Shown: in pieces, positions 58,440-64,000 of the stretch
How positions within the stretch are numbered: the first letter of the stretch is position 1
Layout of the letters: each line of letters starts with the position of its first letter
From: Paracentrotus lividus
Lineage: Eukaryota > Echinodermata > Echinoidea > Camarodonta > Echinidae
Length of the DNA: 64,000 nt
NCBI GenBank assembly: GCA_940671915.1
Contig: CALNVZ010002200.1
Coordinates: forward strand, 1 to 64,000
Direction of reading: 5' to 3'
Notes under the pieces: model-generated
The model's database searches: none
Told to the model about the DNA's origin: nothing
The model's input: the letters and a program-made list of their open reading frames with translations, nothing else
Translations under genes and position numbers: made by a program

Positions 58440-60187
58440 AAGTTTAAAAATTATTTACAGAAATTATCAAAAGTCGACATTCCGTTGCGGAAGTTTTGTA
58501 GTCACTCACCTAGCTATATCATAAAGCAAACAAAATCGAAATCGATTGAAAAATGGAAGGAGTAGCATTGTAACCAGCATGTACATATAGGGTCAAAATC
58601 AAGGTCAAAGCAAAGGGTCAATAGTCAAAATTCCGTGAGGAATTTTAGTCCTCACCCTAGTGCTATTCATAAAAGCAACAAAATCGAAATCGGATGAAAA
58701 ATGGCGAAGAGTAGCATTTGTAACCAATGTAAATATAGGTCAAAAATCAAGGTCAAAGTCAAAAGGGTCAATAGTCAATACCGTGAGGTAGTTTTGCAGT
58801 CCTCACCGAGTGCTAATATCATAAAGCAAACAAATCGAAATCGATGAAAAATGTGAAAGGACGTAGCATTTTGTAACCAATGTACAATATAGTCAAAAAT
58901 CAAGGTCAAAGGTCAAGGGGTCAATAGTCAAATTCCGTGAGGAAGTTTTGTAGTCCTCACCTAGTCTATATCATAAAGCACACAATCGAAATCGGATGAA
59001 AAATAGCGAAGAGTAGCTTTTAAGAATGTACAATATAGGTCAAAATCAAGGTCAAAGGTCAAAGGGGTCAATAGTCAAATTCCGTGAGGTAAGTTTTGTA
59101 AGTCCTCACTAGTGCTATATCAAGCAAACAAAATCGAATCATCGATAAAAAAGCGAAGGAGTAGCATTTGTAACCAATGACAATATAGGTCAAAAATCAA
59201 GGTCAAGGTCAAAGGGTCATATATCGAAATTCCGTGAGGAATTTTGGAGTCCTCACCCAGTGCTATATCATAAAGCAAACAAATCGAAAATCGGATGAAA
59301 AATGGGAAGGAGTCATTTTGTAACCAATGTACGAAGGGGTCAAAATCAAGGTAAAGGTCAAAGGGGGCAATATCAAAAATTCCGTGAGGAAGTTTTGTAG
59401 TCCTCACCTAGTGCTATATCATAAAGCAAACAAATCGAAATCGGATGAAAAATAGCGAAGGAGTGTAGCATTTGTAACCATGTACATATAGGCAAAATCA
59501 AGGTCAAAGGTCAAAGGGTCAAAAGTCAAATTCCTGAGGAAGTTTTGTAGTCCTCACCTAGTGCTATAATCATAAAGCAAACAATCGAAATCGGATGAAA
59601 AATGGCGAAGGAGTAGCATTTTGTAACCAATGTACAATATAGGTCAAAAATCAGGTCAAAGGTCAAGGGTCAAAAGTCAAATCCGTGAGAAGTTTTGAAG
59701 TCCTCACCTAGTGCTATATCATAAGCAAACAAAACGAAATCGGATGAAAATGGCGAAGGAGTAGCATTTTGTAACCAATACAATATAGTCAAAAATCAGG
59801 TCAAGGTCAAAGGGGTCAAAAAAGTCAAATCCATGAGGAAGTTTGGTTAGTCCTCACCTAGTGCTATATCATAAAGCAAACAAATTGAAATCGGATGAAA
59901 AAGGCGTAAGGATAGCATTTTGTAACCGATGTACAATATAGGTCAAAAATCAGGGTCAAAGGTCAAAGGTCAAAATTCTGTGAAGAAGTTTTGAAGCCAT
60001 CACTTAGTGCTATCAGTAACGGAATCGAAATCGGATGAAAAATGGTGAGGGAGTAGCAAATTGAAGATTTTGATCACATACGGACGCACGGACGCACGGA
60101 CGGACGGATGGACGGACACACACACACACATACACACGTACGGAGCCCGTTTCATAGTCCCTGCTCGAACTCGTTCGGCGGGGACAA
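58440..60187 (+). mobile_element. Tandem-unit element, copy 2 (about 10 core units)
   Basis: Ten or so ~150-bp units (gtaacc boxes near 58561, 58711, 58864, 59016, 59160, 59310, 59465, 59613, 59760, 59915), the last followed by the same ACGG/CA tract (60080-60140) and the same hairpin tail (60157-60185, GGGGACAA). The last unit of each copy carries variant text (attctgtgaagaagttttgaagcc), so the units are not randomly amplified. Confidence 0.62.
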
Positions 60188-60189
60188 AA

Positions 60190-60300
60190 ATCTAATTATA
60201 TGTCCATGTTGGGAAATTAATTACCTACCAAAGGAGTATTATGGCAAATCATCAAGTCATCCTTCAGCGAGCAATGGATGAATGCAAACATGACATTTTT
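60190..60300. repeat. Piece of the 31470-33720 fold-back family
   Basis: 'aatctaat...aattacctacc', 'aatcatcaagtcatccttcagcgagcaatggatgaatgcaaa' matches 31540-31640. Confidence 0.55.
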
Positions 60301-60380
60301 TGAAGTTTACAAACTAAAATCATAACATTTTCAAATTTGAAAATGTTATGATTTTAGTTTGTAAACTTCCAAAAATGTCA
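60291..60380. repeat. Near-perfect hairpin
   Basis: Arms from 'gacattttttgaagtttacaa' to 'cattttcaaa' and back, about 44 bp each with almost no loop. It sits at the junction to the third Harbinger copy. Confidence 0.9.
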
Positions 60381-61865
60381 TGAATATAGGCCTACAAAAA
60401 GTACAAGCTAAGAATAGATTCCAGACAGGATAGTTTTAAGTCCAAACAACAATAAATGTATCTTTATTCTAAGACTCTTGAATCAAAACCATAGCTGCCG
60501 CTAGCTTTTCCCAAAGTCCCTTCCTTCTCTACACAGTACAGTCTGTTCTCATAATCACAAGGTAACCCGATCACTCGAGTGCTAACAATTATGTGTGCAC
60601 GTATTTGATATCTAATCCCTTACAGAATTATATTGCAATGAGACTAGGCCTAGATTATCTTAATTTATTTTGAGGTAAATCTAGGTTTAAAGCTGGTTGG
60701 CGCTTTGTATTATTATGTAATATCCACCCCCCCCCCCCCCCCCCCCCCGATTAAAAGCATTCTTTACGGATTTACGCCAGTGCTCTTGACAGACTATGGG
60801 TGGTATTCTCATGTTGGATGTATATTACAAATAAATAGTATGGGATATTTTTTTCCCCTTAGCCTATGTCATGAAGTGTGTCCTTGGCTTAGCGGATTCA
60901 TCTCAGTCCTGATGTCATGGTTGATGTAGATTGTTCTATAAATCTTTGAAATAAATCTTTCAAAGTAAAACAAAATAATAATAAAAGAGAAGCAATATTT
61001 TTTTAAAATTTGATTTCAATGAAATATGTAACCACCAATAAAAGCCAATTAACAAGACATGAACAAAATTCCCTTTTTTGATACATGTATTTTGGTGGTT
61101 ACATTTACAATTTTTTCCTAAAAATTTTTTCCAAAGTAAAAGGGGTGAAAACTTATAGGTAGACTCTATTTCAAATATATTTGGATATTTCTTGAATTAG
61201 AAAGTGCCGAAAAGACATTCCTTTAGTAAATTTGCCATAGCATAAAAGGAAAATATAGAAATAAAAACAAAATCATTTTCTTTCAATGTCTTTTCCGAGG
61301 AGCCTAGGTAACCTACATGTATGATATCATATAAAACGTATCACTCTACCATGTCTCGGACATGAGATAATGTGATTGCAATCCACACCATCAAAATCCA
61401 GGTCTATTTCCTGTCAGATACCAACACATATTTGCTCATCATTGCATAGGGGGAAAAAAAGTTGGTATTCATGAACTTATTAAGATGATTTAATTATATG
61501 ACTCCATTATTATCGACCATGCTACAATACCCACAATCATGAATGCTTCGTGCGATGTCAGTTAATGTGGAATTGACAGCACCAACCACCTTGTTGCTGC
61601 AAGTTTTTTATTCATATGAAAGGGAGAATTGAAAATGGCCCTGATAAATAAGATTCTATGTAAATTATGACAAACTGCACACATTTATTTCAAACAAAAA
61701 ATTTCATCTCGGACGAGATCACCAAATGTCTTCATTCATTTTTTTTTTCTTTCTTGGTTACCATATCTCTAAAGTTTGTACTATTTCTTTACAAAATATT
61801 TCTTAACTGTTGAGTAGTTTGATTTAATGCACTGTATTCTTGTTGATTATTTTCATAAATTTCAG

Positions 61866-62031
61866 ACAAAAGGAAGATTGGTGGAAGCGTGGGAGGAGGC
61901 CGCAAAAAGTTTGATGAGTGCCGGGCTTCTGATGTCGACAAAGAAGAAGTCCTTGGGTCATCACCTGAGAGATCTTTGGCATAAAATGGTATCATGAGCA
62001 AAGAAATACAGAGATGATCGAAATGCAACAG
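61866..62031 (+). pseudogene. Myb-like gene exon 3, copy three
   Basis: Same 166-bp exon with TTTCAG acceptor and CAACAG|GTGAAA donor. With exon 2 and the left end gone it cannot belong to a working gene. Confidence 0.6.
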
Positions 62032-62159
62032 GTGAAATTTAAAGAAATTTTGAAAATCGTTGACTTTTATGTCTTAGAAACCTATGAGATATTAACATAT
62101 TAGATATTTTATAGAACATGACTCATTGAGGGCAGGTACAGGTAATGCACTAAAAGAGG

Positions 62160-62460
62160 TAGAGGTCTTTAACTGATGTCAAGATCAGGAGGGCAATAGC
62201 CTGGAAAGCTCTCAATAAAATGAGTGCCGTCTGGAAGTCTCACTTGTCGCGACGTATCAAACTAGGCTTCTTCATCGCAACTGTGGAAACAGTACTGTTC
62301 TACGGCTGTGCGGCATGGACAATCACCCCAGTGCTGGAGAAGTCTCTTAATGGGTGCTAGACAAGAATGCTTAGAAAGGCCAGTGCTCAAATATCAACTG
62401 GAGACAACACATACCAAACGAGACGCTATATGGAGATCTACCCAAAATAGGTGATCAAGT
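62160..62460 (+). pseudogene. Non-LTR retrotransposon reverse transcriptase C-terminal fragment
   Basis: Reads VKIRRAIAWKALNKMSAVWK, FFIATVETVLFYGCAAWTIT, PVLEKSLNGC, then TAG, TRMLRKA and TYQTRR.MEIYPK. This is the thumb-region signature (A.W.ALNKM..+W, TVE..L.YG...WT....LEK.L.GC..RMLR) of endonuclease-reverse transcriptases of the LINE type. An in-frame stop and shortness mark it as dead. The middle 165 bp are deleted in copies L and R. Confidence 0.75.
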
Positions 62461-62851
62461 CTCTGTGACATCTTTGCGGATGGTTGCCGCAACGTCACTT
62501 AAGTATCCACGACGTCGCAGAGACGTTGTCGGAACTTGCTAACGATTGAAAAAAATCGAACGGGCTAATCATTTTTACTTGCCGGCGTCTTAAAGAAGTC
62601 TACTAAAAGATTGAACATGTTTGACTTTTGTTCCATTTTTCCTCGACGCCCTAAAGTCTCAGGAGACGTCCCCACGACGTCTCCACTACTCACGAGACTC
62701 ATAATTGCGAACCCCTCTTATTGCCATTGAGATAGGTCCTTTGACAAATGAATGCGGAACATGCGGAAACTTGACTTGCAAGAATCGTTTAGTTAAATTC
62801 CTTAGCATTGTGTGAGTCTCTCTTTAAATGTTTTTAAAACTTTGCCCTATA

Positions 62852-63184
62852 CAGTGTGTTCCTAAAAAAAGGTAATCCTTTGACAAATGAGATTGCATTT
62901 CATTGAAACTTTGTGTGACAAAGCCCCCCAAAACTATGAAACCAAAAATTTATAAAAAGTTGGTTTCATACCCTAAAAACGAAAAACTTGGAAAATGGGT
63001 TTTGTACCTATCACCTTCAAAGGAGCCTAACTCTGAGACCCATTACAGTTTGGACGTAAACAATGTCTCAAATTAAAGCTGATAAGTTACTTAGTATTTT
63101 AGTAAACAAATCCCAAAAATAAACCATACACTTTTGAAATTACTGACCTTTGAACTTCAATTACCTTTTTTTAGGAACACACTG
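62852..63184. mobile_element. 333-bp TA-flanked MITE (CAGTGTGTTCCTAAAAAAAGG ends), copy three
   Basis: TA at 62850-62851 and 63185-63186. Ends CAGTGTGTTCCTAAAAAAAGGTAA and its inverse. In copy R only the right end survives (about 18090-18112). Its left part duplicates 'cctttgacaaat' text of the surrounding element. Confidence 0.75.
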
Positions 63185-64000
63185 TATAAGAAGCCACCAT
63201 TACTATTAATGTTATTATTATAACCCACTCACTACTTCTTTGGTACTCTATTACGAAATATATGTGTGAAATGAAACAATTCGGAATAACGACAGTGATG
63301 TTCATATTCCTTCTCTTCTTTCCTTTTATTGGTTGGATAAACAACCTCTGTACAATCTGAACAAAATTAGAACAAAAGACGATTAGCAAAATTATATTCT
63401 GCATGTAATTATTATAATGACTAAAATGAAGCCATGTTCTATGCTATAACTGCTATACAATTTCCAATATCGAATCTTATTTGTAGTAATATGAGTGGTA
63501 ACCAAAACAAATTCTAGCAGTATATCTTTTAGCGCCATCAAGATATGTTGTCAATCCAACATTCAACCCTAAAGATAACAATTAACGAAAATTTTAATTT
63601 ACAATATAATTTGTACGTGATTTTTATGTCACTAATATATTAACATAAAACCTTATAAGGAGTCATTCGTTATAGTTAATTAAATTATTGAAACCTCAAT
63701 ACTCAACTAACTTAAATTAGATGCATCAAAGTGATTACAAAATCATCACTATAACTTATCCGAAATTCAAACATAACAATCAAGTTTATGAAGCATGACA
63801 AATGAAAATCAAGTTCAAATAGATTGTCAATAAATTTATATCAGAACTTGAGAACTTAATACATTGTATACTTTCAAAATTATATCCATCAATAATGTGT
63901 GTAATTTCATTGTTTTAAATTCAAAATTAAAATTAGAAACCAGGAACTTCAGAGTAGCTTTATGACTTTTTTTTGGTTAGTTATGACCAAGTTCTTTTTG

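Larger units (their letters stand above)
60388..64000 (+). mobile_element. PIF/Harbinger copy three, deleted derivative (runs past window end)
   Basis: Matches copy R from about 14530 onward in the same orientation. It lacks 15012-16062 (with Myb exon 2) and the 700-bp element, and lacks the left terminus altogether. It keeps Myb exon 3, a longer LINE fragment and a MITE end lost from the other copies. Confidence 0.82.

Noticed and set aside
58440..60060. CRISPR-like array (regular ~150-bp spacing)
   Set aside because: Units are ~150-bp tandem copies without unique spacers, in an animal genome, ending in a transposon-like tail.

Overview
The window is animal genomic DNA: about 35% GC, intron-split coding exons, many inverted-repeat DNA transposons and almost no host genes. 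Several repeat styles (frequent TAGGCCTA words, tandem units rich in 'ggtcaaaggtcaaa' ending in ACGG/CA microsatellites and a GTCCCC...GGGGAC hairpin, 'gatgaaattttcagtgttgtgctt' repeats) and a relaxin-receptor/LGR-like GPCR exon point to an echinoderm, probably a sea urchin. This is inference. The assembly contains three N gaps (11434-11533, 27879-27978, 46762-46786). Many one-base insertions/deletions between copies look like uncorrected long-read noise, so reading frames are broken in places where the spliced protein is clearly recognisable.

Region 1 (1-27363). The main object is a structurally complete PIF/Harbinger DNA transposon at 12838-27360 (14.5 kb). It has GGGGG(T/C)GTTTCATCAA termini and a 3-bp CAG target duplication on both sides. 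It carries the two convergent genes of this superfamily: a Myb/SANT-like partner gene (plus strand, at least five exons, 13078-20751) and a DDE transposase of the HARBI1 type (minus strand, four exons, 27117-22721). The transposase catalytic motifs are visible in exons 2, 3 and 4. Positions 1-10996 hold a second copy in the opposite orientation, cut by the window edge and ending exactly at the same terminus. The two lie tail to tail, 1.84 kb apart, with an N gap in the spacer. Both copies carry the same passengers: a nested pair of fold-back MITEs, a ~70-bp minisatellite, a 700-bp inverted-repeat element and a dead LINE fragment.

Region 2 (27364-33956). A LINE 3' tail and microsatellite, an L1-like C-terminal fragment, a TTAA-flanked MITE, a 692-bp element with GGGCAATTCCA ends, and two large fold-back elements (about 1.0 and 2.25 kb, the second with a nested MITE).

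Region 3 (33957-54300). A complex array of one repeat unit present as four copies: A (forward), B (inverted), C (forward) and D (forward, shortened). The units are joined by copies of one palindromic, TA-flanked fold-back MITE. A and B form a ~13-kb palindrome centred near 40150. Comparing units reveals empty insertion sites that prove three of the embedded elements moved (TTAA and TA targets). A degenerate Tc1-like element with a helix-turn-helix remnant is also present.

Region 4 (54301-64000). A 141-bp MITE with an ATAAC duplication, then the only convincing host gene: a large 3' exon of a leucine-rich-repeat-type class A GPCR (55223-56384, minus). Next come two tandem-unit elements resembling the Helentron-associated/'pearl' class, a near-perfect hairpin, and a third, deleted Harbinger copy (60388 to the window end). 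That copy keeps one Myb exon, a longer piece of LINE reverse transcriptase, and the empty site of the 700-bp element.
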